This document shows, piece after piece, positions 7,132 through 15,494 of a DNA stretch of 64,000 bases (positions within the stretch are counted from its first letter, which is position 1; the number at the start of each line of letters is the position of its first letter). The translations under genes and the position numbers were made by a program. Source of the stretch: an uncultured Clostridia bacterium (lineage in GTDB: Bacteria > Bacillota > Clostridia > Lachnospirales > CAMVHY01); assembly GCA_947427385.1 (NCBI GenBank), contig CANEHT010000001.1:107839-171838 (forward strand), written 5' to 3'. Under the pieces are notes generated by a model. The model saw nothing but the letters and a program-made list of their open reading frames with translations, did not search any database and had not been told where the DNA came from.

Positions 7132-9780
7132 TCAAATATTTTGTTCGTTTGTTTCGCTTGTAATTTGAACAGGGGAGCCTTTATTAAAACCATTTAAATT
7201 ATTTGCCATTTCATCTTCTATTTCAGGTAAAATATTAATTTCAGAATTTTTATTTAAATTTTCATATTTTGTTTTCATTTTTTTATTATGGATAATTTTT
7301 GCTGAAATCATTGTAATTACAGCAATTGTTATTAATGAAGCAGTTGTTGAAATAGCAGCAATTGTTGAAAGAAATAGATAAAATAATATACCAAATATTA
7401 ATGCGGCAGATAAAAATCCAATTCCGAAACCAATTCCTATTTTAAAATTTTTTGAGAATGAATTTTGATTTATTGATTCATTATTTATGAGCTCTTCGTC
7501 ATTATTTTGTATATCAAAATTCGACTGTAAATAATGTTGTGCTAAATCGAAATTGTCTACATCTTCATTTAACCCTACACTTTCTAATTGTGAATTAACA
7601 TAGTTGATTTCATTTTGTTCAATTTTTAAAGACATAAGTTCATCGGTAAAATCCTGAGCAATTTCTGCTGCAAATTTTATACCAAACAATTCTTCGACAT
7701 CATTTGGTATATTAACTAAATCACAGAAAAAATTATCAACAGCAAATTTTATTGTAAATAAATCAACATCAGAAAAATTTTTTTCTATTAATTTGTTATA
7801 TAAAGCTTCATAATTTTCAAAGTTATCAATGTGGAAATCTCGAATGAATAATTTTAATTTTTCGCTTACGTTGTCAAGACTAGCGATTTGATTTTCAAAA
7901 ATTTCTTGGTGATATTTATACGGATAATTTTGACAAGTAATAAGTAATAACGCATAATCTTCACCAAAATCATTTGAATTGTTTAGCATAATTGAAAGTT
8001 GCTCATCCATAAATATGTTAACGTTTGGATTTGAATTTTGTAATTCTTCAATGCGATTACAAAATAACCTTATTTTATTTTTTTGATTTCGAGAAAATTT
8101 CCCAAAATATTTTTGATTATTACGAATCATAAATAAAGCACGGCGATTTTTATTTCTTTCTGGATCTCTTAAGATAAATACAAATTCATCATATAATTTC
8201 TCCAAAATTTTAAATAAAATGTAAAGTTCTGCTTTGTAAAATTTTTGATAAGAATAACTTTCATTTTCTAATATTTTTCCTGTTGAAAGAATAGTATTTT
8301 TTGTTTTTATGATTCTATAGCATTTTTTAAATAATTCCAAAGGTTTAGTATCGCTTATATTTTGTTTTATATCTAAAAAAGATCCATTGGATATTGAATT
8401 TATTTTTCCAAAAATCCAGTTATCATAATTTTCATTGAGAGATAAATATTTTTTTATTAATCTTTCAGTAAGATAGCTAAGATCAAAAAAAATATTACCG
8501 ATAGCATTTTTTAGTTCAATTAAATCTTTATCAGTAAATCCGTTATTTTTTAATTCACAATATAACTCATAACCGTTACGATTAATATAAATTTTTTTTC
8601 TATTAGATTTTTCTACGACATTAGGTTTATCATTTTTTTTGATAAAAGGAATTTCTAAATTAATTTTATCTTTTAAATCAGGAGAAAGTTTATCAAATTG
8701 AATTTGCCAATTCTCTTTATATTCATTGGGCAAATCTGAATTTTCATTTCGTAATGCTTGCAAAATTTCAAATAACTGTGGTAAATGAGATGGTAAAAAT
8801 ATATTGTAAGAAAAATAATTATCTTGTATGATAATTACCGTTGATAATTTATTACTTGCAACAAGTATTTTTATAATATTGTGCGCTATATATTTATTTT
8901 TATCTTTATCTTTGAATGTTGTTTTTTTAGGATCAATTGATGTTATTTCTTGAATGCTAATTAAAAATTTTATATTTGGATTTGCCGTAACCAAATGTTC
9001 CATAAGTAAAAGACATGGAACAGATTTAAATTCACCAATTATATTTCCTGAGAAAATAATTTTTTGCTTAAAATTTGGATTAATTTGTATCATTGGTACA
9101 GGATAAAAAGAATGTTGAGCTCTGGTTAATCTGTTAGAAATTTTGCTTGAGAATGCTGCTGTATTAGACGAAGGGTTACTAAAATTTTTAGGCATTTCAT
9201 CTTGTAAAAAACATATGTCATTATAAAAAAAATCCATATTTGATGGATTAGATTCATTCGAAATTACAATTTTATATTCATTATTTTCAAATTTTTGAGT
9301 GAAAATTAATTTGTCATTATCTTTATTAAATGTTATAGGATTTCTTGTACATTTTTTGGAATTTAATCTTTGAATGGTATTGTTAATTTTTTCGGTAATG
9401 TTGATATTACTAACTTTATTTAAATCTGGAAGTATAAAAAAATTACTTATCACTTGAGTAAAATTATTTTCAACGTTTTCATTTGCTATTTCTTTCAATG
9501 CAATTAATTGAGTTAATTCTTCTTCAGAAATGGATTCTTGTTTTTCAAATTCGTAAAAAGATAATCCATTAGAATTGCAAACTCCTAATGAAATTAATTT
9601 TTCTATCAGATATAAAATATCTCCATTTATATTTGATATAGTTATTAAAGAATTTTCTGCGGGAGATTCTCCTGCCTGAAAGTTTTTTATTACTCTAAAA
9701 TATTCTTTTCGTTCGTTTAAATCATTTAGTGATGTTATAGGTTCTTGATTTTCAATAATTTGAGTGTTATCTTCTGCCAT
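7132..9780 (-). CDS. Large unknown protein; eroded phosphoesterase-like module with C-terminal hydrophobic pair
   Basis: 882 aa, ATG after GGAGGTGAAAAATT. I recognise no named family, but three motifs fall in the order of a PPP-type metallophosphoesterase with the metal ligands changed: ISNINGDILYLIEKL at 48-62 (where GDxHG is expected), IIFSGNIIGE at 241-250 (GDxVDRG) and NPNIKFLISIQE at 267-278 (GNHE). A cap follows at 405-435 (LYCELKNNGFTDKDLIELK) and a second divergent cap at 657-690 (LYNKLIEKNFSDVDLFTIK). The same elements occur twice in the 1461-aa protein, so the two are probably paralogues. Two hydrophobic helices (about 780-803 and 807-830) lie near the C-terminus. There is no signal peptide. 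Function unknown; catalysis is doubtful given the lost ligands. Confidence 0.6.
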   Translation of the reverse strand: MAEDNTQIIENQEPITSLNDLNERKEYFRVIKNFQAGESPAENSLITISNINGDILYLIEKLISLGVCNSNGLSFYEFEKQESISEEELTQLIALKEIANENVENNFTQVISNFFILPDLNKVSNINITEKINNTIQRLNSKKCTRNPITFNKDNDKLIFTQKFENNEYKIVISNESNPSNMDFFYNDICFLQDEMPKNFSNPSSNTAAFSSKISNRLTRAQHSFYPVPMIQINPNFKQKIIFSGNIIGEFKSVPCLLLMEHLVTANPNIKFLISIQEITSIDPKKTTFKDKDKNKYIAHNIIKILVASNKLSTVIIIQDNYFSYNIFLPSHLPQLFEILQALRNENSDLPNEYKENWQIQFDKLSPDLKDKINLEIPFIKKNDKPNVVEKSNRKKIYINRNGYELYCELKNNGFTDKDLIELKNAIGNIFFDLSYLTERLIKKYLSLNENYDNWIFGKINSISNGSFLDIKQNISDTKPLELFKKCYRIIKTKNTILSTGKILENESYSYQKFYKAELYILFKILEKLYDEFVFILRDPERNKNRRALFMIRNNQKYFGKFSRNQKNKIRLFCNRIEELQNSNPNVNIFMDEQLSIMLNNSNDFGEDYALLLITCQNYPYKYHQEIFENQIASLDNVSEKLKLFIRDFHIDNFENYEALYNKLIEKNFSDVDLFTIKFAVDNFFCDLVNIPNDVEELFGIKFAAEIAQDFTDELMSLKIEQNEINYVNSQLESVGLNEDVDNFDLAQHYLQSNFDIQNNDEELINNESINQNSFSKNFKIGIGFGIGFLSAALIFGILFYLFLSTIAAISTTASLITIAVITMISAKIIHNKKMKTKYENLNKNSEINILPEIEDEMANNLNGFNKGSPVQITSETNEQNI

Positions 9781-9862
9781 AATTTTTCACCTCCGATTCA
9801 TTAAACTGAGAATTTTTCACATATATATTTACGTTAACATAATTAGTGCAAAAAAACAAATA

Positions 9863-9890
9863 ATTATAAATATGTCTGTGCGGTTACAAA
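9863..9890 (-). promoter_or_regulatory. Possible promoter of the 882-aa gene
   Basis: Minus-strand TTTGTA (9885-9890), 16-base spacer, TATAAT (9863-9868). Back to back with the plus-strand promoter at 9903. Confidence 0.45.
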
Positions 9891-9902
9891 TCCAATATAA
9901 AC

Positions 9903-9931
9903 TTGACAATTTCACACAATTTTTTTACCAT
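9903..9931 (+). promoter_or_regulatory. Promoter of the CaaX-tail gene
   Basis: TTGACA (9903-9908), 17-base spacer, TACCAT (9926-9931), 45 bases before the ATG at 9976. Confidence 0.55.
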
Positions 9932-9975
9932 AAAAAGGTAACATTAAATTTCAAAAAAATTTTGGAGTGATTTGA

Positions 9976-10368
9976 ATGAGTGAAATTAATAGTGAAGAAC
10001 CAAGAATTATTGTAAGAAATGCTTTAAATGATTTTTTAAAAACCTTTCAAAATTTAGATAAAAATCTTCAAAATTATTTAGCAGAAAATGTATTTAAAAA
10101 TGAATTTATTGAAAACTTTAGTAGTATGAAAAATAAAGCAAATAAATTATCTTCAAAGCAAGAAGAAACAAGATTTATTTTGGTAGAATGTATGAAAGAT
10201 GTTTTAAAAAATTTTGAAAATCTTGACGAAGAAAGTCAAAATTGTTTTGCTAGAGAATTTTTAAACACTGGGTTTATTGATGAGTTAAATAGATTTACAA
10301 ATTTAACAAAGCAACAAGAACAAAATCAAGTTCCGCCACAAGAAAAGAAAAGTTGTTTACTCATTTAA
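9976..10368 (+). CDS. Small unknown protein with internal duplication and CaaX-like C-terminus
   Basis: 130 aa, ATG after GGAGTGATTTGA. Two copies of an about 40-residue helical unit are visible: residues 10-50 (IIVRNALNDFLKTFQNLDKN) and 66-106 (FILVECMKDVLKNFENLDEE). They share the pattern FLKxFxNLDxxxQNxxA and end near FIxxF/FIDEL. A Gln-rich linker follows, and the last residues are EKKSCLLI then stop. C-L-L-I after basic residues has the form of a eukaryotic CaaX prenylation signal of the geranylgeranyl type. I see no membrane segment or signal peptide. No family recognised. Divergent from the 882-aa gene. Confidence 0.6.
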   Translation: MSEINSEEPRIIVRNALNDFLKTFQNLDKNLQNYLAENVFKNEFIENFSSMKNKANKLSSKQEETRFILVECMKDVLKNFENLDEESQNCFAREFLNTGFIDELNRFTNLTKQQEQNQVPPQEKKSCLLI

Positions 10369-10387
10369 ATTTTTATTATAAAAATAA

Positions 10388-10423
10388 AATACGAAAGTGA
10401 AATTTTACTTTCGTATTTTTTTT
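10388..10423 (+). terminator. Terminator of the CaaX-tail gene
   Basis: Stem AATACGAAAGT / ACTTTCGTATT followed by a run of T. Confidence 0.85.
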
Positions 10424-10432
10424 GTACAAATT

Positions 10433-10469
10433 TTTTTTATAAAAAAAACGCTGAATAGAAATCAGCGTT
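10433..10469 (-). terminator. Terminator of the tRNA operon
   Basis: Minus-strand stem AACGCTGA / TCAGCGTT at 10447-10469, followed by a T run, just after tRNA-Lys. Confidence 0.8.
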
Positions 10470-10480
10470 AATTTTAATAT

Positions 10481-10552
10481 GAGCCACCCGGGACTCGAAC
10501 CCGGGACAACTTGATTAAAAGTCAAGTGCTCTACCACCTGAGCTAGTGGCTC
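10481..10552 (-). tRNA. tRNA-Lys (anticodon TTT)
   Basis: 72 bases. Complementary 7-bp acceptor stem (GAGCCAC / GTGGCTC), D-arm AGCTCAGGTGGTAGAGC, anticodon loop CTTTTAA, T-arm with GTTCGAGTC. CCA is not encoded. Last gene of the four-tRNA unit. Confidence 0.96.
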
Positions 10553-10563
10553 ACAAAAAAATA

Positions 10564-10638
10564 GGTGAATAGTGAGATTCGAACTCACGACCTCCAGAGC
10601 CACAATCTGGCGCTCTAACCAACTGAGCTATACCCACC
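10564..10638 (-). tRNA. tRNA-His (anticodon GTG)
   Basis: 75 bases including the extra 5' G (position -1), which pairs with the discriminator C as is diagnostic of bacterial tRNA-His. Anticodon loop TTGTGGC; T-arm GTTCGAATC. CCA is not encoded. Confidence 0.96.
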
Positions 10639-10650
10639 ATAAAAGGTAAG

Positions 10651-10724
<74 letters not shown>

Positions 10725-10733
10725 GAAACCGAA

Positions 10734-10808
10734 TCGGGATGACAGGATTTGAACCTGCGACCTCCTGATCCCAAATCAGGCGCGCTAGCCAAACTACGCT
10801 ACATCCCG
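10734..10808 (-). tRNA. tRNA-Pro (anticodon TGG)
   Basis: 75 bases. Acceptor CGGGATG / CATCCCG, D-arm GCGTAGTTTGGCTAGCGC, anticodon loop TTTGGGA, T-arm GTTCAAATC, discriminator A. First gene of the unit. Confidence 0.96.
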
Positions 10809-10835
10809 TCATATTTTTTTACGGCCAACTTTTAA

Positions 10836-10864
10836 AGTCTAGCATAAAAAAAAAATTAAGTCAA
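10836..10864 (-). promoter_or_regulatory. Promoter of the tRNA operon
   Basis: Minus-strand TTGACT (10859-10864), 17-base spacer, TAGACT (10836-10841), 28 bases before tRNA-Pro. Confidence 0.6.
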
Positions 10865-10894
10865 GAGTAAAAAAATTTTTTTTCGGATAATTAC

Positions 10895-10923
10895 TTGACA
10901 TTATTCAAAAAAATAGTTAAGCT
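10895..10923 (+). promoter_or_regulatory. Promoter of adhE
   Basis: Perfect TTGACA (10895-10900), 17-base spacer, TAAGCT (10918-10923). Divergent from the tRNA promoter. A strong match fits an abundant fermentative enzyme. Confidence 0.7.
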
Positions 10924-10994
10924 AGAAACGGTACGGTAAGTTTTTCATGGCAAGTTATCCCGTACAAATTTTAAAAAAAATAAGGAGAATAATA

Positions 10995-13592
10995 ATGGCC
11001 GAAATTATTGATAGTCTTGAAGCATTACAAACTTTACTAAAAAAAGTACGTGAAGCACAAAAAATATTTGCGTCATTCTCGCAGTGTAAAGTTGATAAAA
11101 TATTTTTAGCCGCTGCAATGGCTGCATCGAATGCCCGTATCCCTTTAGCTCAATTAGCAGTTGAGGAAACTGGAATGGGTATCGTTGAGGATAAAGTTAT
11201 TAAAAATCATTTTGCATCTGAATATATCTATAATGCGTATAAAAATACAAAAACATGTGGAGTTATCGAGGAAGATAAAGCATTTGGAATAAAAAAAATA
11301 GCTGAACCGGTTGGAGTAATTGGAGCCGTTATCCCAACTACAAATCCTACATCTACTGCAATTTTTAAAACGCTTATTGCACTTAAAACTCGTAACGGAA
11401 TTATTATCAGTCCGCATCCACGTGCTAAGAAATCTACGATTGAAGCAGCAAAAATTGTTTTAGAGGCAGCAGTAAAAGCTGGAGCGCCGGAAGGAATTAT
11501 TGGTTGGATAGATATACCATCGCTTGAATTGACAAATGCACTTATGCAAATGTCAGATTTAATTTTAGCAACAGGTGGGCCCGGAATGGTTAAAGCTGCT
11601 TATTCATCAGGTACGCCGGCAGTTGGAGTTGGCTCAGGAAATACGCCGGCAGTTATTGATGAAAGCGCTAATATAATTGTAGCCGTAAATTCGATTATTC
11701 ATTCAAAAACTTTTGACAACGGAATGGTTTGTGCGTCGGAACAATCAGTCATTGTTTCCGAAAAAATTTATGCGCAAGTGAAAAAAGAATTTACAACACG
11801 AGGTTGTTATTTCTTAAATAATGACGAAATCGAAAAAGTTAGAAAGACAATTATTATTGATGGCGCATTGAATGCTAAAATCGTTGGACAAAAAGCAAGT
11901 AAAATTGCTGAGATGGCCGGAGTTAATGTTCCGGAAAATACAAAAATTTTAATTGGTGAAGTTGATAGCGTTGATATAAGTGAAGAGTTCGCACATGAAA
12001 AATTGTCGCCAGTTTTAGCAATGTATAAGTTTAATGATTTTGACGAGGCATTAGCTAAAGCTGAAAAATTAATTTCTGATGGTGGATATGGGCATACTGC
12101 TGCAATTTATCTCGATAATGTTTCACAAAATGAAAAGTTAAATAAATTTGCCGCACGTATGAAAACTTGTCGTATATTAGTTAATACGCCATCGTCGCAA
12201 GGCGGTATCGGTGATATCTATAATTTCAAATTGGCTCCGTCTATGACTTTAGGTTGCGGCTCATGGGGTGGTAATTCGGTTTCCGAAAATGTCGGCGTAA
12301 AACATCTTTTGAATATAAAAACTGTTGCCGAGAGGAGAGAAAATATGCTTTGGTTTAGAACTGCTCAAAAAGTTTATATCAAAAAAGGTTGTCTACCTGT
12401 TGCTCTGCAGGAATTGAAAGATGTTATGGATAAGAAAAAAGTTTTTATCGTAACCGATTCATTCCTCTATAACAATGGCTATACAAAATGTATTACGGAT
12501 AAACTTGACGAATTAAATATTAAACATAAAACTTTCTTTGATGTTGCACCGGATCCTTCTCTCGCTTGTGCAAAAGCTGGTGCAAAAGAAATGACTGAGT
12601 TCGCCCCCGATTGTATAATTGCAATTGGTGGTGGAAGCGCAATGGATGCCGGTAAAATTATGTGGGTTATGTACGAACATCCTGAAGTTGACTTTTTAGA
12701 TATGGCAATGAGATTCATGGATATTCGTAAACGTATTTATACTTTCCCTAAAATGGGTGAGAAAGCTTATTTTATTGCGGTACCAACGTCCGCAGGAACT
12801 GGTAGTGAAGTTACACCATTTGCAGTTATTACTGACGAAAAAACCGGCGTAAAATATCCACTTGCTGATTACGAATTGATGCCGAATATGGCAATTGTTG
12901 ACGCTGATATGATGATGAATGCGCCAAAAGGTTTGACAAGTGCGTCGGGAATTGATGCGCTCGTACATTCGCTTGAGGCTTACGCATCAATTATGGCGAC
13001 AGATTATACGGATGGATTAGCATTGCGGTCAATGAAAATGGTTTTTGAATACTTACCGCGTGCGTATGAGAATGGGCCAAATGATGCAGAGGCACGTGAA
13101 AAAATGGCGAATGCGGCAACTATGGCGGGTATGGCTTTTGCAAACGCATTCTTAGGTGTTTGCCATTCAATGGCGCATAAACTTGGAGCGTTCCATCATT
13201 TGCCGCATGGACTTGCAAATGCGTTAATGATTGAAGAAGTTATACGATTTAATTCGTCGGAAACACCGGAGAAAATGGGAACATTCCCACAATATTCGTA
13301 TCCGCATACTTTGGCGCGTTACGCAGAAATTGCAGATTATTTGAAGTTTGGCGGAAATACTGATGAGGAAAAAGTTGAAAATCTTATTAAGGCGATAAAT
13401 GATTTGAAAGAGCGCATTGGCATAAAGAAAACCATAAAGGATTATGTTGCAGATGAGCAAGATTTTCTGAATAGATTGGATGAAATGACGCAGCAAGCTT
13501 TTGACGATCAGTGCACGGGTGCAAATCCACGCTATCCGTTAATGAGTGAGATTAAGCAAATGTATTTGAATGCATATTACGGCAAAAATTAA
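10995..13592 (+). CDS. adhE: Bifunctional aldehyde/alcohol dehydrogenase AdhE
   Basis: 865 aa. It reduces acetyl-CoA to acetaldehyde and then ethanol with NADH, regenerating NAD+ in fermentation. The ATG at 10995 follows AAGGAG; an upstream in-frame ATG adds 16 residues with no ribosome site. The N-terminal aldehyde dehydrogenase half carries the catalytic Cys in FDNGMVCASEQ, which falls at residue 246 with this start, as in E. coli AdhE. The C-terminal half is an iron-dependent alcohol dehydrogenase: AIGGGSAMDAGK for nucleotide binding, and the metal region SGIDALVHSLEAY, CHSMAHKLGAFHHLPHG. The protein usually forms helical spirosomes. It is monocistronic here. Confidence 0.97.
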   Translation: MAEIIDSLEALQTLLKKVREAQKIFASFSQCKVDKIFLAAAMAASNARIPLAQLAVEETGMGIVEDKVIKNHFASEYIYNAYKNTKTCGVIEEDKAFGIKKIAEPVGVIGAVIPTTNPTSTAIFKTLIALKTRNGIIISPHPRAKKSTIEAAKIVLEAAVKAGAPEGIIGWIDIPSLELTNALMQMSDLILATGGPGMVKAAYSSGTPAVGVGSGNTPAVIDESANIIVAVNSIIHSKTFDNGMVCASEQSVIVSEKIYAQVKKEFTTRGCYFLNNDEIEKVRKTIIIDGALNAKIVGQKASKIAEMAGVNVPENTKILIGEVDSVDISEEFAHEKLSPVLAMYKFNDFDEALAKAEKLISDGGYGHTAAIYLDNVSQNEKLNKFAARMKTCRILVNTPSSQGGIGDIYNFKLAPSMTLGCGSWGGNSVSENVGVKHLLNIKTVAERRENMLWFRTAQKVYIKKGCLPVALQELKDVMDKKKVFIVTDSFLYNNGYTKCITDKLDELNIKHKTFFDVAPDPSLACAKAGAKEMTEFAPDCIIAIGGGSAMDAGKIMWVMYEHPEVDFLDMAMRFMDIRKRIYTFPKMGEKAYFIAVPTSAGTGSEVTPFAVITDEKTGVKYPLADYELMPNMAIVDADMMMNAPKGLTSASGIDALVHSLEAYASIMATDYTDGLALRSMKMVFEYLPRAYENGPNDAEAREKMANAATMAGMAFANAFLGVCHSMAHKLGAFHHLPHGLANALMIEEVIRFNSSETPEKMGTFPQYSYPHTLARYAEIADYLKFGGNTDEEKVENLIKAINDLKERIGIKKTIKDYVADEQDFLNRLDEMTQQAFDDQCTGANPRYPLMSEIKQMYLNAYYGKN

Positions 13593-13604
13593 ATTTTAAT
13601 GTAA

Positions 13605-13686
13605 ATAAAGTTGGTAGAAAATTTCTTTGACTATTCATTTTCAGAGTAAAGTTTGTTTATAGTCAAAGTTTTTTCACCAACTTTAT
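13605..13686 (+). terminator. Long nested inverted repeat, adhE terminator reaching into the convergent gene
   Basis: Outer arms ATAAAGTTGGT (13605-13615) and ACCAACTTTAT (13676-13686), inner arms CTTTGACTAT (13625-13634) and ATAGTCAAAG (13659-13668), followed by TTTTTT on the plus strand. About half of it lies within the last codons of the gerC-like gene. Confidence 0.65.
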
Positions 13687-14113
13687 TTTTTATGAAATCA
13701 AGAAGTTTTGGCGAAAATTTTTTTGTAATTGTTTTTTTCGCATTATCCACAAAAATTATTTTTGTTTTTTGACTGATTTTATTTTCAAAATCTTTTAACA
13801 TCGATTTGTTTTTTGCTAAATTTTTATCTAAAAAAATGATTTGTGTGTGGCCAAGATAAATTTTCTTTTCAAGCTGTGAATCTATTTTCGTCAAAGCTTT
13901 TTGAATTGTATCAGCTGTTGCTGATTTGACATGTTTCTTATTTGATTCTTCAAAATAATTCAAATCACCACTGAGTGTCGTAACTTCTAGACCATCTTTA
14001 TGTTTGTCAACGCCAATTGCAATTATAAAATTTCGGTCTTCGAGTTCAATTAAATCTTTTGCGCTGTTGCATAGCAAAAAAATTGACAAAACAAAAAAAG
14101 TTAAGTATTTAAT
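13631..14113 (-). CDS. GerC-family (GerAC/GerKC) germination lipoprotein, short form, probable ATT start
   Basis: 160 aa if it starts at ATT 14113. No ATG, GTG or TTG lies between the in-frame TGA at 14122 and TTG 14089. The ATT sits seven bases after GGCGGTG and gives MKYLTFFVLSIFLLCNSAKD, a good lipoprotein signal with Cys at the expected place. The weaker TTG at 14089 would cut the signal in half. The mature start LEDRNFIIAIGVDKHKDGLEV matches the GerAC N-terminal domain. Family members are about 350-400 aa, so only domain 1 is present. The gene overlaps gerB by 13 bases. Known family role: spore inner-membrane germinant receptor subunit. It may be minimal or truncated. Confidence 0.7.
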   Translation of the reverse strand: MKYLTFFVLSIFLLCNSAKDLIELEDRNFIIAIGVDKHKDGLEVTTLSGDLNYFEESNKKHVKSATADTIQKALTKIDSQLEKKIYLGHTQIIFLDKNLAKNKSMLKDFENKISQKTKIIFVDNAKKTITKKFSPKLLDFIKNKVGEKTLTINKLYSENE

Positions 14114-15102
14114 TTTTTTTCACCGCCTTTACATAAAATAATTAACGGCAATAAAAAATAGAAAAAACTTCCGAGAATACAAATCGCCGGTTTCAAAAAA
14201 TTATTTGGAATTAATAATGAAAAAAATGTTATCGCTGTCGCCAGCGATATTTTTTTTGCAGTTATCATCGTTGAAAAAAACAAACCACTGCTAACTAAAA
14301 CGAAAAATGAAATTATTACGAAACTTATGATAAAAAAATCTTGATTTTGTACAAAACCGCCGGGAATATCGGTCATACTCATTAATTTTAAAATTGGGAG
14401 CGGTGTTTCAAAATTTATCCGCAAATTTATGATGTATGTCAAAAATGTTATTAATAGCCATGTTAAAAATGTTGCTTGTAATATTTTTTTACATGAGTTA
14501 TTTTTGACAAATTGTTTTGATAAAAATAGATAATCTAATTGCGAAAAAATGAATAATGAATAAAAAGTTTCTTTTACGTTTATTCTATTATTGTCAATAA
14601 TTATTTGCTCGAAATTGAATAGTGAAATCAAAAATGTTATTGCCAATGGTAAAACTATTAGCCATATCAAAATTTCACAGAGCCGTGCGCGTGTCTCATA
14701 TCCTTTTGAAATTAAATATGCTGCCGCTAAAATTAGTATCAAATTTGTAACAAATTCATTTGTATTCGGTAAAACATAAATTTTTATTATCCATGCGAAT
14801 AATTTTAATTCGTATGCCGTCGTTAAAATTATCTTTGCCAGCAAAAATATTGACAAAAGTTTTGTAATATAAATGCCAAAATTTTTTTCCATATAGTTAA
14901 AAAAACTTTTACCTTTAAATTTTTCTGCCGTTTTATACATCAATCCGATTGTCGCAGTTACTAAACTTAGTAAGATAATCATGTTTAATATTGAGTAACC
15001 GAAAAAAATTTTTGGTAGCAATATCAATCCAATGCCAAGATTATTTGTAATGATTAAAATTTGTAGTTGACGATTCGATATTTTGTTATTGTCGGAAAAC
15101 AT
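14101..15102 (-). CDS. GerB-family spore germination transporter (GerAB/GerKB)
   Basis: 333 aa from ATG 15102 (AAGG eight bases upstream; a GTG at 15111 would crowd the ribosome site). The start NKISNRQLQILIITNNLGIG and about ten hydrophobic helices match the APC-superfamily GerAB subunit, which binds the germinant or transports with the receptor in the spore inner membrane. Family length is about 360 aa. Downstream gerC overlaps it. The gerA gene that normally comes first lies 1.7 kb away, beyond three genes on the other strand. Confidence 0.88.
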   Translation of the reverse strand: MFSDNNKISNRQLQILIITNNLGIGLILLPKIFFGYSILNMIILLSLVTATIGLMYKTAEKFKGKSFFNYMEKNFGIYITKLLSIFLLAKIILTTAYELKLFAWIIKIYVLPNTNEFVTNLILILAAAYLISKGYETRARLCEILIWLIVLPLAITFLISLFNFEQIIIDNNRINVKETFYSLFIFSQLDYLFLSKQFVKNNSCKKILQATFLTWLLITFLTYIINLRINFETPLPILKLMSMTDIPGGFVQNQDFFIISFVIISFFVLVSSGLFFSTMITAKKISLATAITFFSLLIPNNFLKPAICILGSFFYFLLPLIILCKGGEKKLNT

Positions 15103-15169
15103 TTCTTTCACCTTCTTTCTGTTATTATTGGCAGATTTGTAAAAATTTATCCGAACAAAAAATAAATGC

Positions 15170-15198
15170 TTGACATATAAATGTAATTTTGTTAAACT
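15170..15198 (+). promoter_or_regulatory. Promoter of the 75-aa and 141-aa genes
   Basis: TTGACA (15170-15175), 17-base spacer, TAAACT (15193-15198), 40 bases before the ATG. Confidence 0.65.
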
Positions 15199-15238
15199 TA
15201 TTAAACATTTGGTTTTTAATTTTATGGAGGTGGTTGTT

Positions 15239-15466
15239 ATGGCAGAGAAATCTGTTGAGTTACATGATCTTGTTGGATCGAATACAAGTCATTTTATGTC
15301 TATTAATAAAGATATAAAAGAATTCGGGAAAAATTTACGAAATCTGTCTCCTATACAATTAGCTGCAAGAAATATTATTGCAGGAAATAAAGTAAAGCCT
15401 TTGCAAAAAGTTAATAACGCTAAAAATCCAATTATGCATAAAAATAATACATTTGGTGGCAGATAA
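15239..15466 (+). CDS. Small unknown protein, 75 aa
   Basis: ATG at 15239 after TATGGAGGTGGTTGTT. Basic C-terminal half (KPLQKVNNAKNPIMHKNN). No membrane segment and no family recognised. The N-terminus MAEKSVELHDLVGSN resembles that of the third gene of this group, MSQGSVNLKDNLLSK, and both genes share a nearly identical leader around the ribosome site. A promoter is visible upstream and the 141-aa gene follows after 28 bases, so they form one unit. Confidence 0.6.
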   Translation: MAEKSVELHDLVGSNTSHFMSINKDIKEFGKNLRNLSPIQLAARNIIAGNKVKPLQKVNNAKNPIMHKNNTFGGR

Positions 15467-15494
15467 ATTTTTTAAAAAAAATGAGGTGATTTAG

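Noticed and set aside
9764..9970. Plus-strand 68-codon frame between the 882-aa and CaaX-tail genes
   Set aside because: It covers the divergent promoters, has no ribosome site and its composition is non-protein-like.
10376..10603. Minus-strand 75-codon frame
   Set aside because: It lies over tRNA-Lys and part of tRNA-His; this is a typical tRNA shadow.
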